Below are positions 49,991-61,622 of a DNA stretch of 64,000 nucleotides, in pieces. The stretch lies in the NCBI GenBank assembly GCA_951213105.1, contig OX578142.1:119569354-119633353 (forward strand). Reading direction: 5' to 3'. This stretch comes from Amaurobius ferox (Eukaryota; Arthropoda; Arachnida; Araneae; Amaurobiidae). The notes beneath the pieces are model-generated. The model was not told where the DNA came from. It worked only from the letters and a program-made list of their open reading frames with translations, and made no database searches. Positions within the stretch are counted from its first letter, which is position 1. Each line of letters begins with the position of its first letter. The translations under genes were made by a program, and so were the position numbers.

Positions 49991-50584
49991 ATTTTTCCAA
50001 TCCTTTCATTTATCACAATACTATAATAATTTATTTTACTTGAAAATTTGAAAAATTGTTATCTACCATATTTATTTTAAAATGTGAAACTTCTCTTACA
50101 TATAAATAATTCAACTCTTGGAAAGATATTTATTATAAAATATATCTCTTTTTTCTTTCTGGAGGATATGGTAACAGTCAGAATTTAATTGAATTTGTTT
50201 TTCTCCCTATATTAAATAATTTTTATTTAAAAAACTACTTAACATATTTTGCTGAAATTTTTTTTATATATTTTATGAGATAATTAAAATATTTTCTAGA
50301 ATTTTCGAAGCAATTTGTGAATTTTAAATTTGCTTAAAAAATGTTTGAAAAATTAGGTCCCATAGGGTTCAATGTATTTCATTTTTTCAACCCGGGTTCA
50401 ATCCAAAACTAATTGGGTGATATTATTCATTTATATTCCCATAGGTCCTACAGACCGTCTGAACAACATACTAAAAATTCATTTTGATTAAGTCATTTTT
50501 ACGGCAGTTATCGTGCTAACGGACAGACAGACAGACAGAATGAACAAAGTCATAAACACTTTTCAACTTTGTTGTAAAGTGTTA
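49753..50584 (+). mobile_element. Family-1 element, short form, full length
   Basis: 832 bp from CAAGAAAGATC to AAGTGTTAA. It has one core repeat, then AAAATTGTTATCTACCATAT instead of the second repeat and middle of the long form. It then rejoins at the segment leading to ACCCGGGTT, four GACA units and the 3' hairpin. The TATA-like CTCTCTATAAAAGCAGC is kept; the CRE is mutated (GAGGTCAT). 50585-50808 is spacer. Confidence 0.85.
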
Positions 50585-50808
50585 ATAAAAAATAATGAGC
50601 AAAACTATTCATTCATGTATTATCTCATTAGTTTCACACACACATGCGACACATATTTCTCTATTTATTTCTTCCTTAAATATATTTTAAAATTTCTTAT
50701 TACATTCATTTTTAATTTTCTTTCAAAAACTCCGAAGGATATACTTTAACATTAAAAATGAAAACTAATTTTCACTTTTAGAATGTTCTATGAAAATCAT
50801 CCGTTTTT

Positions 50809-52118
50809 AACACTTTACAACAAAGTTGAAAAGTGTTTATGACTTTGTTCATTCTGTCTGTCTGTCTGTCTGTCTGTCTGTCCGTTAGCACGATAACTGC
50901 CGTAAAAATGACTTAATCAAAATGAAATTTTAGTATGTTGTTCAGACGGTCAATAGGACCTATGGGAATATAAATGAATAATATCACCCAATTAGTTTTG
51001 GATTGAACCCGGGTTGAAAAAATGGAATACATTGAGCCCTATGGGACCTAATTTTTCAAGCATTTTTTAAGCGGATTTAAAATTCACAAATTGCTTCGAA
51101 AATTTTAAGCAATATTCAAATTGTTCCATAAAATATATAAAAAAAAATTCAGCGAAATATATTCAGTAGTTTTTTTAAATAAAAATTAAAATAATAATAA
51201 CACCTCTTATATGAAGCGATCACGTGTCCATGATATGAAACGATCACATGACACACTTCAAAATGATATATGGCATCCATCTTGTCTCAAAATCGTGATT
51301 TTTAAAGTTCTTTTTAATTCATATTGAGTGTTGTATCCATCCTAAAACTACTTATTTTTGCCTAAATTCTGTGCATCTACATACTTTAACAACGCAATGA
51401 CAATATATTTCAGTTTAAATGCTCATAAATATTTGATTATTTCTACTATTAAGCCTATTTTTCACCTATGTAAAATGTAAACAGCAAAATATGTAGAATG
51501 AGTTATATTAAAATCGCTGTAATTCTTTAACACAAAATCATTTAGTCCATGGAGTCTGCATGGCTGATATGAATGAAATATTCATTGATTTTAGAAAGAG
51601 AAGGACGATAATTTTCGATAAAGTTTTACGCATAGAGTTTTACTTACTTGTAGCTCCATGGTCTTAATTTTTAAATAATATAAATTATTATAGTATTGTG
51701 ATGAATGACATGAATGGGGGAATTATTTATGAATGAAATGTTGCTTTTATAGAGAGAGCCAGGCGTGTTATTTTTTTATGACGTCATTTGAATGAATTTC
51801 AGTTGTTTTCGATAAAGTTTTCAAATATAATAAATTATCGTAGTATTATGATAATTCTAAAATTATTACCGAGGAATGTATCACATTTTAGAGATGTTTA
51901 AACCAGGCAATTTATATTTTAATGCCGTCATTTGAATGAAGTTAATTTTTTTCGATGAAGGTTTAAGGTTTCAAATATAATAAATTAATGTAGTATTGTG
52001 ATAAGTTATAAAATATTACCGAGGAATGTATTGCATTTTAGACATGTTTAAATAAAATTGCATTGAAGTTGGAAAGTGTTTCATAATCAATGCTTAAAGC
52101 ATGATTGATCTTTCTTGT
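50809..52118 (-). mobile_element. Family-1 element, long form, reverse orientation
   Basis: Full 1310 bp from the 3' hairpin (AACACTTTACAACAAAG) to TTTCTTG/TT. It has six GTCT units, the CCCGGGTT palindrome, GATCACGTG sites, CTTTTATAGAG (TATA) and TGACGTCA near 51778. 52119-52243 is spacer. Confidence 0.88.
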
Positions 52119-52243
52119 TGAATTTTGACCATATTTGACAATGGACATTGGATCTTTCTACTATTTTACAATCTTCTGAATGAAGTTGGTAGAAACTATC
52201 AACACCATAACCCACAGAGGTTGTAGACATTTTTATGACTTTT

Positions 52244-53541
52244 AACACTTTGCAACAAAGTTGAAAAGTGTTTATGACTTTGTTCATTCTGTCTGTCTGT
52301 CTGTCTGTCTGTCTGTCCGTTAGCACGATAACTGCCGTAAAAATGACTTAATCAAAATGAAATTTTAGTATATTGTTCAGACTGTCTGTAGGACCTATGG
52401 GAATATAAATAAATAATATCACCCAATTAGTTTTGGATTGAACCCGGGTTGAAAAAATGAAATACATTGAACCCAATGGGACCAAATTTTTCAAACATTT
52501 TTTAAGCGGATTTAAATTTCACAAATTGCTTCGAAAATTTTAGGTAATATTCAAATTGTTCCATAAAATATATAAAAAAAATTCAGCGAAATATATTCAA
52601 TAGTTTTTTAAATAAAAATTAAAATAATAATTACACCTCTTACATGAAGCGATCACGTGACCATGATTTGAAACGATCACGGGACCAACTTCACAATATA
52701 ATACGGCATCCATCTTGTCTCAAAATCGTCATTTTTGAAGTTCTTTTTAATTCATATTGAGTGTTGTATTCGTCGTAAAACCTCTTTATTTTCGCTTAAA
52801 TTCTGTGCATCTACATACTGAAACAACTCAATGACAATATATTTGAGTTTAAATGAGCATCCAACTTTGATTATTTCTCTAACGAAGCCTATTTTTCACT
52901 TATGTGAAATGTAAACAGCAAAATATGTAGGATGAGTTGTATAGGAATTGCTGTATTTTTTTAATGCAAAAGAATTTAGCTCATGGAGTCTGCATAGCTG
53001 ATATGAAAGAAATATTCATTGACTTTACCGAGAGATGGACGATTTTTTGCGATGAAGTTTTAAGCATTACTTGTAGCTCCATGGTCTTAATTTTTAAATA
53101 AAATAAATTATTATAGTATTGTGATGAATGACATGAATGGGAAATTATTTATGAATGAAATGCTGCTTTTTTAGAGAGAGCCAGGCGTGTTATTTTTTCT
53201 ATGACGTCATTTGAATGAATTTCAGTTGTTTTCGATGAAGTTTTTAAATATAATAAATTATCGTGGTATTATGATAATTCTAAAATTGTTACCGAGTAAT
53301 ATATCACATTTTAGGGATGTTTAAACCAGGCAATTTATATTTCAATGCCGTCATTTGAATGAAGTTCATTTTTTTGGATGAATGTTTAAGTTTTCAACTA
53401 TAATAAATCAATGTATTATTGTGAGAAGTTTTAAAATATTACCGAGGAATGTATTACATTTTAGACATGTTTAAATAAAATTGCATTGAAGTTGGAAAGT
53501 GTTTCTTAATCAATGCTTTAAGCATGATTGATCTTTCTTGT
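52244..53541 (-). mobile_element. Family-1 element, long form, reverse orientation
   Basis: Full 1298 bp. Very similar to the neighbouring reverse copy but with its own changes (the TATA is CTTTTTTAGAG here; TGACGTCA is kept near 53202). Both ends are flanked by TT on the plus strand. 53542-53761 is spacer. Confidence 0.88.
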
Positions 53542-53761
53542 TATATACAGTACCTTGAGCTAAATATATTTTTAATATATGTGTCAGCTTTGTAAAATAA
53601 CTATGGAGGATTTCTCTATACATGCAAAATTTTATTTTAAAAAATTAAAAAAGAATTTTTGAAACATGTTCAATAAACCTGTATTTTTTCATTTTTTTAA
53701 TGAAAATATTTCTACAGGTTAATAGGTATAAAAATGTCCTGGCTATATTTTTCTAATAAAA

Positions 53762-54590
53762 ACAAGAAAGATCAATCATGCATAAAGCATTGATTATTAA
53801 ACACTTTCGAACTTCAATGCAATTTTATACAAACATCTCTCAAATGCGATACATTCCTCGGTAATATTTTTAAAATTATCACAATACTATATTGATTGAT
53901 TATATTTGAAAACGTCATCGAAGAAAATGAACTTCATTCAAATGACGTCATCGAAATATAAATCGCCTCTATGTAAAAGCAGCATTTCATTCATAATCAT
54001 TTTTCCAATCTTTTAATTCATCACAATACTATAATAATTTATTTTATTAAAATTTGTTATCTACCATATTTATTTTAAAATGTGAAACCTTTCTCATATA
54101 TAAAATAATTAAACTCTTGGAAATATATTTATTATAAAATATATCTCTTTTTTCTTTCTGGAGGACATAACGAGTGTCAAAAGTTAATTGAATTTGTTTT
54201 TCTCCCTATATTAAATAATTTTTATTTAAAACACTACCTACCATATTTTGCTGACATTTTTTTATATATTTTATGGAAAAATTTGAATATTTCCTAAAAT
54301 TTTCGAAGCAATTTGTGAATTTTAAATTTACTTAAAAAATGTTTGAAACATTAGGTCCCATGGTATTCAATGTATTTCATTTTTACAATCCGGGTTCAAT
54401 AAAAAACTAATTGGGTGATATTATTCATTTATATTCCCATAGGTCCCACAGATAGTCTGAAAAACATACTAAAATTTCATTTTGATAAAGTAATTTTTAC
54501 GGCAGTTATCGTGCTATCGGACGGACAGAGAGACAGACAGACAGAATGAACAAAGTCATAAACACTTTTCAACTATATTCTAAAGTGTTA
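53762..54590 (+). mobile_element. Family-1 element, short form, full length
   Basis: 829 bp with the same internal joint as 49753-50584 (ATTTGTTATCTACC), a TGACGTCA site near 53943, the GACA tract, and a damaged 3' hairpin (AACTATATTCTAAAGTGTT). Confidence 0.85.
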
Positions 54591-54599
54591 CTAAAATTG

Positions 54600-54905
54600 A
54601 AAATCTGTCTGTCGGTTGTTTTTTGTTTGTCCCTTCATCACGGGAGAACGGTTGAACCGAATTTGATGAAATTTTGTGGGTAGCCTTGTAATAGACTTTC
54701 TTAAAATTTAGTCCAAGTTTCGAGTTTTTACAACCAGTAGTTCTCGAGATATTAGTAAAAAACTAAACTTTCGTTTGTCTCATTATCACAGGAGAACGGC
54801 TAAACCAAATTTAATGAAATTATGTGGTTAGCTTTGAAATAGCCCCCATAAATTTTGTCCAAGTTTCGAGTTTCTAAGGTCAGGGGTTGTTGAAATATTA
54901 ATGAA
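54600..54905 (+). repeat. Dimer of an AGAACGG-type repeat
   Basis: Two related units of about 140 bp (54645-54780 and 54785-54905), each with CACRGGAGAACGG, AACCRAATTTRATGAAAT, GTCCAAGTTTCGAGTTT and a GAGATATTA or GAAATATTA end, after a CTGTCTGTCGG tract. This wording is of the mini-me type and may be a fourth element family. Confidence 0.65.
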
Positions 54906-54951
54906 AACGAAATTTTTCCAAGGCGTTCTACTTTCAAACTTCCATACTTAT

Positions 54952-55689
54952 GACACCCATCTTGTATCAAAATCGTGATTTTTAAAGTTCTTTTTAATTT
55001 ATATTTAGTGTTGCATCCGTCCTGAAACCACTTTATTTTTTATTTCTTTTGTACATCTATGTACTGCACCAACGCAATTACAATATTTTGGAGTTTAAAT
55101 GATCATCAAGCTTTCATTATTTCTACAACGAAGCCTAATTTTCACGTACGGAAAATGTAAACACATCAAGCTGTAAGATGAGTTGTATAAGAATTGCTGA
55201 AATTCTTTAACACAAAATTATTTAGCTCTGAAGTCTGCAATATAGCTGATCTGAAGGAAACACTCATTGATTTTACATAGAGACGCTGGCAATTCTATAG
55301 CATTGCGTTTTTCTTTGAAGTTTTAAGCATGGTGTTAGAAAATACTTTTGCCTTCATGGCTTTAAGTTTTTAAGTAAAATAAATTTTTGTAGTATTGTGA
55401 TAATTTTATAAATATCGCCGCTGAATGAAAGGAATGGAAAAAATTTTATGAATGAAATATTCACTGCTTTTATATAGAGAGCCAGGCGATTTACATTTCG
55501 ATGAAGTTATTTGGATAAAGTTAATTTGTTTTCCATGATTTTTTCAAATATAATAAATTGCTGTAGTATTGATAATTTTAAAAATATCACCGCTGAATGT
55601 ATCGCATTTTAGAGATGTTTAAATAAAATTGCATTTCAGTTGGAAAGCGTTTCATAATCAATGCTTAATGCATGATTGATCTTTCCTGT
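54952..55689 (-). mobile_element. Family-1 element, reverse orientation, 3'-truncated
   Basis: Starts within the body (CATCTTGTATCAAAATCGTG) and runs to the 5' hairpin and TTTCCTG. The most diverged family-1 copy together with 27778-28944, so an older insertion. Confidence 0.8.
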
Positions 55690-55955
55690 TAAAGATGCTG
55701 TTGCAATTTAAAACGACCTCTTCTTCATCAATATTGCAAAATTGACACGCTTTGCAAAATTTCTCCTTTTCATAAGATGATTTTTCGATTTGTAGATGAA
55801 TTTCCTACGCTGCCGCTTAAAGGAAACGGCTTATTGTATATAATCCAAAAATCCGTCTGCATTGGTATGATTTTTCTATAAAGGCTCTTCAAAAAAATAA
55901 TCGCTTAAAATTGCTGCAATAAAACATAATAAATCCGCTATGCATTATATTTCTT

Positions 55956-56042
55956 CTTCCTTTTCCATTCTTTATTTCATCTTCCTTTTCCATTCTTTAT
56001 TTCATCTTCCTTTTCCTTTCTTTATTTCTTCTTCCTTTTCTC
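55956..56042 (+). repeat. 25-bp pyrimidine minisatellite
   Basis: Three full units and a partial of CTTCCTTTTCCATTCTTTAT-TTCAT, a strand-asymmetric polypyrimidine tract. 56043-56814 carries no assigned feature. Confidence 0.92.
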
Positions 56043-56814
56043 TGTGATTTTGGGTATTCAGTGTTTGCTGCCAATATGTTTTGTTTTCTCCCCTTTCATT
56101 TCTTGCCGCGGCCTTGGCATGTTATTTTCTCCTTTCTTCAACCACGTGTGTCATCCTCATTTGCCGACTTGGCTTCAGTAAGTGAGGTTGCAGTTTTTGT
56201 CGGTCGTGAAGAAGTACGATATCTGATTTTGAGATAAGTAGACAATTTTATTTTTGTATTTAATGTTGTATTTACGAAGTTTTTATTTATTACCTTATAA
56301 AGGTTTTTGTTAAGAAGTTCGCACTCAAACGCATGTCAATCTGTATATATAAAATTGAAAATCTGTTTTTCTTATATACACATTCATTGATGGATATTTT
56401 TTTTTTCAAATTTACTATAGTTACCAAATTTGAATTACTAACTTGTGTCCACTTCACAGCGGAAAACCACATCGATACTTCTAGTTTCTATGCTCAGGGA
56501 TTATCAAGATTTTAATGAAAACCGCAATATTGACCCTTCCATGGAAATACCATTGTGCAGAAAATATTTTCCAAAACTTTATTTGAAGAAAACTATATCA
56601 TGCTGCTTATCAACGAAATTTAATCAAATAAAATCATACGGCAGACAATTTTCATTTAATTTGTCGCAATCCCTGTGCTTAAATCATTGAGCTGTCTCGC
56701 CTGAATAAATCCTTTGAAAGAATAAGTTTACGAAGGAAAAGAAACAGTTGAAAAAATAACAGTTACAAATAATTACAATTACGGCAAGAGCTGTTGTTTT
56801 TTTTTCTCCGTTTC

Positions 56815-57035
56815 CAGCCTCCGATTTGTCATTCGGGGGCTTTGGTCCCTACTCGCTGGGCTTGATAGAGTGGCCTGGCGAATTCATTCGTGCCGCCTGT
56901 TACGCATGCGCAATACGTCCGTTGGTGAAACCTCCTTGTTCTTGGGCAATCAATAACCCCCAAGCTCGCTTTGGAAGCTCTTTCAACCCGGCTGGTGCAC
57001 ACGACCGCTATCAATTGACTCCTCCAATTAAATGC
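56815..57035. other. GC-rich island
   Basis: About 50% GC with several CpGs in DNA that is otherwise near 28% GC. It contains TGCGCATGCG on the minus strand (56902-56912), close to the NRF-1 site consensus. Open frames cross it on both strands (83 and 77 codons) without recognisable domain. It may be a promoter or first exon, or a GC-rich repeat. Confidence 0.35.
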
Positions 57036-57054
57036 TTGTTCACACTGAAGAACG

Positions 57055-57113
57055 TTTCTCACTGCAGAAATGCATAAAAAATAAAATAACTCACAAACTA
57101 AATCAAAATTTTA
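57055..57113 (+). repeat. Family-4 repeat, tail portion before an insertion
   Basis: GCAGAAATGCATAAAAAATA, AATAACTCACAAAC and AATTTTAA match the tail of the unit at 60225-60270. The unit continues at 58400 beyond the family-1 insertion. Confidence 0.65.
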
Positions 57114-58399
57114 ACAAGAAAGGTCAATCATGCTTAAAGCATTGATTATGAAACAATTTCCAACTTCAATGCAATTTCATTTAAACATGTCTAAAATGCA
57201 ATACATTCCTCAGTAATATTTTAAAACTTATCACAATACTACATTAATTTATTATATTTGAAAACTTAAACCTTCATCGAAAAAAATGAACTTCATTCAA
57301 ATGACGGCATTGAAATATAAATTGCCTGGTTTAAACATCTCTAAAATGTGATACATTCCTCGGGAATAATTTTAGAATTATCATAATACTACGATAATTT
57401 ATTATATTTGAAAACTTCATCGAAAGCAACTGAAATTCATTCAAACGACGTCATAGAAAAAATAACACTCCTGGCTCTCTCTATAAAAGCAGCATTTCAT
57501 TCATAAATAATTTCCCATTCATGTCATTCATCACAATACTATAATAATTAATTTTATTTAAAAATTAAGACCATGGAGCTACAAGTAATTAAACTCTATG
57601 CGTAAAACTTCATCGAAAAAAATCTTCCTTATCTTTGTAAAATCAATTAATATTTCATTCATATCAGCTATGCAGACTCCATGAATTAAATGATTTTGTG
57701 TTAAAGAAATACAGCAATTCTAAAACAACTCATTCTACATATTTTGCTGTTTACATTTTACATAGGCTTCGTTGTAGAAATAATCAAATTTGGATGAGCA
57801 TTTAAACTCAAATATATTGTAATTGCGTTGTTTCAGTATGTAGATGCACAGAATTTAAGCAAAAATAAAGTGGTTTTAGAATGGATAAAACAATCAATAT
57901 GAATTAAAAAGAACTATCAAAATCACGATTTTGAGACAAGATGGATGCTATATATCGTTTTCAAGTGGGTCACGTGATCGTTTCATATCATGGTCACATG
58001 ATCGCTTCATATAAGAGGTGTTATTATTATTTTAATTTTTATTTAAAAAACGACTGAATATATTTCGCTGAATTTTTTTTTATATATTTTATGGAACAAT
58101 TTGAATATTACCTAAAATTTTCAAAGCAATTTGTGAATATTAAATCCGCTTAAAAAATGTTTGAAAAATTAGGTCCCTTAGGGCTCAATGTATTTCATTT
58201 TTTCAACCCAGGTGCGATCCAAAACTAATTGGGTGATATTATTCATTTATATTCCCATAGGTCCTACAGACCGTCCGAACAACATACTAAAATTTCATTT
58301 TGATTAAGTCATTTTTACGGCAGTTATCGTGCTAACGGACGGACAGACAGACAGAATGAGCAAAGTCATAAACACTTTTCAACTTTGTTGCAAAGTGTT
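57114..58399 (+). mobile_element. Family-1 element, long form, full length
   Basis: 1286 bp, ACAAGAAAGGTC to AAAGTGTTA, both core repeats, CACGTGATC, GACA tract and terminal hairpin (TTGTTGCAAAGTGTT). It is inserted in a family-4 unit whose uninterrupted form is visible at 60270. Confidence 0.9.
57446..57489 (+). promoter_or_regulatory. CRE-like plus TATA module inside family-1 element
   Basis: CGACGTCA (one base from the CRE octamer) at 57446 and TATAAAAG at 57482-57489, 28 bp apart, as in the copy at 12843-14149. Confidence 0.3.
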
Positions 58400-58690
58400 A
58401 AAAAGGGCTCCGGCTTGCAAAAGTTCAATTATGTAGGTACACACCTGCAAAAATATGTGATCTTGCTATTACTAAACTGTCCAGGATGTAAACTTGCAGC
58501 TCAAATACTCTTCCTTTGACTTTGACATAAAATACGTCTTAAACTAAAGTTTAAATAGAAACGGTTTATTTCAGCGTGTTTCTCTAACATTCCGCTACAA
58601 ATGGATCAAATTTCATTTTTTTATATGTGGTACGAGACAAAATCTCGACGGATGTGAAATTTATTAAACTGTAGCGGCTGTGGCGCCTAC
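58400..58690 (+). repeat. Family-4 repeat, head portion
   Basis: GGGCTCCGGCTTGCAAAAG, TATGTAGGTA, TGTGATCTTGCTATT, CTGTCCAGGA and GGTTTATTTCAGCGTG follow the same order as 60275-60560. 58691-59094 is AT-rich spacer with TTAATAATTATA-type short repeats (58905-59020). Confidence 0.65.
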
Positions 58691-59094
58691 TTTGAATATA
58701 GAGAGATATCTAAAGAGAGATAATATATAGAGATATATGAAATGATAAATGAAAGTCAGCATAAGCTCATAATTATGTAAAACAATATTGAGCTTTCACT
58801 TCGCACTGCCTTATTTAACAGTAAATTTCATATATTTTAAGTAAATATGTATTTGTAATTTGTCAAAATATGGACCTCTTCAGTTCATACATATAATAAA
58901 AGTTTCATAAATTAATAATTATACCTTATTAATATTTATAATTATACGTTATGTAATATTAATAATTATACGCTATTAATATAAATAATAATTATTATTA
59001 TATTAATAATTATATGCTTCATACGTTAAAACATTAAAAATTATATAATTACTGGGGTTCCCTCCCCCTCCCTGCTCACTGATCTCATTTGGAA

Positions 59095-59304
59095 AACTGC
59101 TTCAAGCCAAACTAGAGTGTAAATCGAAAACAGTTTATTTCAGCTTATTACCCTATCATTTCTCAACAAATGTACCAAATTTCATATTTTTTATGCTATA
59201 GTTTTAGCTATACGAGACAGAGAAGCTTGAGGAAAACTCCCATACAGAAGAAAAATGTAATAAAAAATAGAATAACTCCATCCTAATAAACTACATCGAA
59301 ATAT
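59095..59304 (+). repeat. Family-4 repeat, tail portion
   Basis: GTTTATTTCAGCTTATT, ACAAATGTACCAAATTTC and TACGAGACAGAG, ending in CATCGAAATATAAA just before the family-3 insertion. Confidence 0.6.
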
Positions 59305-60085
59305 AAAAAATCTGATGTGGGCAGCACATGACTTTCCCTGCAGACTTATATTCACTTTCTCTTTATTTTAATTAAATTTAATTCACTTTGAATTCAATTT
59401 TTGTTCTCATTTGATAACTGGACTTATTTTCAAAGGTGGGGTAGAGAAAATGCGAAAAAACTAAAACATCTCGAGAACGGCTAGTCCTAGTGTAATGGGG
59501 TTGGTCTTATTCTTTTTACGTTAAAAATTACGTATTAAACAAGCATTTGATGGATATATTTGAGTATACGTAGTTTTTTATTTTAGATTTTGGCGAATTT
59601 TGCTGATCATTTGGCAAAAGAAGGCAGGTTATTTTTTCCGAATAATACCAAAACCTAATCGGCACTAAGGTGTCCCACAAGTGACTTATCTGCCGTATTT
59701 TGTGAAATTCGGTCCATTAGTTTCTCAGCTAGAGTGGATACAAACTTTTGCGGGCCATTTCGCTAAAAAATGCGGGTTCTTTTATCCAGAATCGTACCCA
59801 AAACTAATCAGCACCAAATTCGCCCCCAAGTGACTTACCTACCAAATTTTATGAAATTCGGTGAATTAGTTTTTTAGTTAGAGCGGATACAAAATCTGCA
59901 CAGACAGACACACAGACACACACACAGACACACACACAGAAACACACACAGAAGTGACGCTAAAAATAATTTTTCGTATTCTAGAGGCCCCGAAACGTGT
60001 AGATCCGTCGAAAACTCGGGTTGCGATTTTCGGTATGATTCCAATACTTTCCCTATACATTACCATATATTGCAGGGAAAGTACT
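59305..60085 (-). mobile_element. Family-3 element, reverse orientation
   Basis: Reads in reverse from the shared 3' end (CTGATGTGGGCAGCACATGA on the plus strand) through core repeats (GAGTGGATAC, GGGCCATTTCGC), a CACACACAGACA tract at 59897-59950, and TTCCAATACTTTCCCTATAC plus TTGCAGGGAAAGT, the two arms of the 5' hairpin. Complete at both ends. Confidence 0.8.
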
Positions 60086-60275
60086 AAAAAGGAGGCTCTG
60101 TTTTTCAAAACTTCAACTATGTAGATTTCATATGTACCAAATTTTATATTTTTGTATGCTATACTTTATGCTGTGCGAAATAGAAAAACTCGAGGGCCGC
60201 GGAAATAAAGAAGATATTTTTTTACTTCAGAAATGCATAAAAAGTATAATAACTTATAACATTGAAATTTAAAAT
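60086..60275 (+). repeat. Family-4 repeat with internal deletion
   Basis: The head (GGAGGCTCTG, CTATGTAG) joins directly to the tail (TACCAAATTTTATATTTTTG, GAGGGCCGCGG, AGAAATGCATAAAAAG). The inner ~200 bp found in the next unit are missing. Confidence 0.6.
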
Positions 60276-60590
60276 AAAGGCTCAGTCTTACAAAAACTCA
60301 AATATGTAGGTAAATACCAGTAAAAATGTGTGGTCTTGCTATTGTTAGTCTGTCCAGGACGCGAACTCGCAGCTCAAATATTCTGTCTTTGACATTAAAT
60401 ATTTTTAAACTGAAACTTACATCGAAATACAATCTATTTCAGTGTATTCCTCTAATATTTCTCTACAAATGTACAAAATTTTATATTTTGTGTGCTATAG
60501 TTTATGCGGTACGAGTAAGGAAAACTCGAAGGACGCTAAATTTGCCTTACAGCAACGAAGTCAGCTACTTACTTTTAATAGAGATAAGAC
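60276..60590 (+). repeat. Family-4 repeat unit
   Basis: GGCTCAGTCTTACAAAAACTC, TATGTAGGTAAATACC, TGTGGTCTTGCTATTG, CTGTCCAGGACG and CTATTTCAGTGTATTCC. It follows the preceding unit directly and gives the best view of an intact unit junction (TTTAAAATAAAGGCTC at 60261). 60591-60965 is unassigned. Confidence 0.65.
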
Positions 60591-60965
60591 ATAAATAATG
60601 TGATAATAAAGCTATTCCTTTCGAAATCAGCATATATAAACTGTTCAGTATTCTAATAAGATTTTGCATCTCTGCTTTCAAAAATTATCAGCCAGAATTC
60701 AAAACTTAAAACTTGGCCAGAATCCACTATTTTTATCGTAATATGTGCGTTTATTATATTTATACTTTCATTTTTACTGCAATTCTAAGCAATAATATTA
60801 AAATAGATTACTAACCTATGAAACTTGAATTTGTCAAACTTTGTCTTCTGATTAGCAGTAAGTCTACGGGTTACAAGGAATAACTGTTTTCATGCTAAAT
60901 AATGAATAGATATAAGTATTTTAATGATAAATAATGAAATGCAATCGCGTTTGAATGCAAGGCAC

Positions 60966-61149
60966 TGCAAATTGCTCTACATTGTCTGCAAATTGCTGAG
61001 CCTTGTCTGCAAATTGCTCTGCCTTGTCTGCAAACTGCTCTGCCTTGTCTGCAAATTGCTGTGCCTTGTCTGCAAATTGCTGTGCCTTGTCTGCAAATTG
61101 CTCTGCCTTGTGTGCAAATTGCTCTGCCTTGTCTGCAAATTGCTCTGAC
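60966..61149 (+). repeat. 21-bp minisatellite, nearly nine units
   Basis: Units of TGCAAATTGCTCTGCCTTGTC (one to three variable bases each). The period is a multiple of three, so the frame stays open and reads CKLLCLV repeats; this is a consequence of the period, not evidence of a gene. Confidence 0.95.
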
Positions 61150-61622
61150 TACTGATGTCCTGGCCGCTCACTCTACTCGCATGCCATGTATCGAAAGGTT
61201 TTGACGTAATTTTTAATAGCTGTAAACAAAAGCAGATTTCAATTAATATGTCCTGCGAGAAATGTGTAGCTTTAAGCTTAAAGGGTGTAGACGAAATAGG
61301 TCGAGAACGAATACAGATATCACTGTAAATTTTGTACTTAGAAAGATTGTGTTATAATTCTCTTTTTTTCTTTGTGTATGATTAAACCGCACATTATTCG
61401 CAATTAAAGATCTTGATAGCATTGTTCTGAATACATCAAGTAAAAACATAAGGTTTGCATACTTACTACAATCTCGGACAATTTTCCCCAACTAAGGAAA
61501 AGACCCCGCATATTAGCATACGATATAGTAATTAACATTTATTATTTATTTTCTTATTTTTTATACCTCGTGTAAGTTTTAAAATGTTTGAATAAATTAC
61601 TTTATATTTTCTGGGGTTTTTT

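Noticed and set aside
42908..49991. Triplication dismissed as pure assembly error
   Set aside because: Diagnostic substitutions distinguish all three copies and switch once in the middle copy, which simple duplication of reads would not create; still, long reads should confirm copy number.
60924..61148. Repeat protein with CKLLCLV repeats
   Set aside because: The 21-bp minisatellite period keeps any frame without a stop open; the opposite strand is equally open, and no signal peptide or flanking coding sequence is seen.
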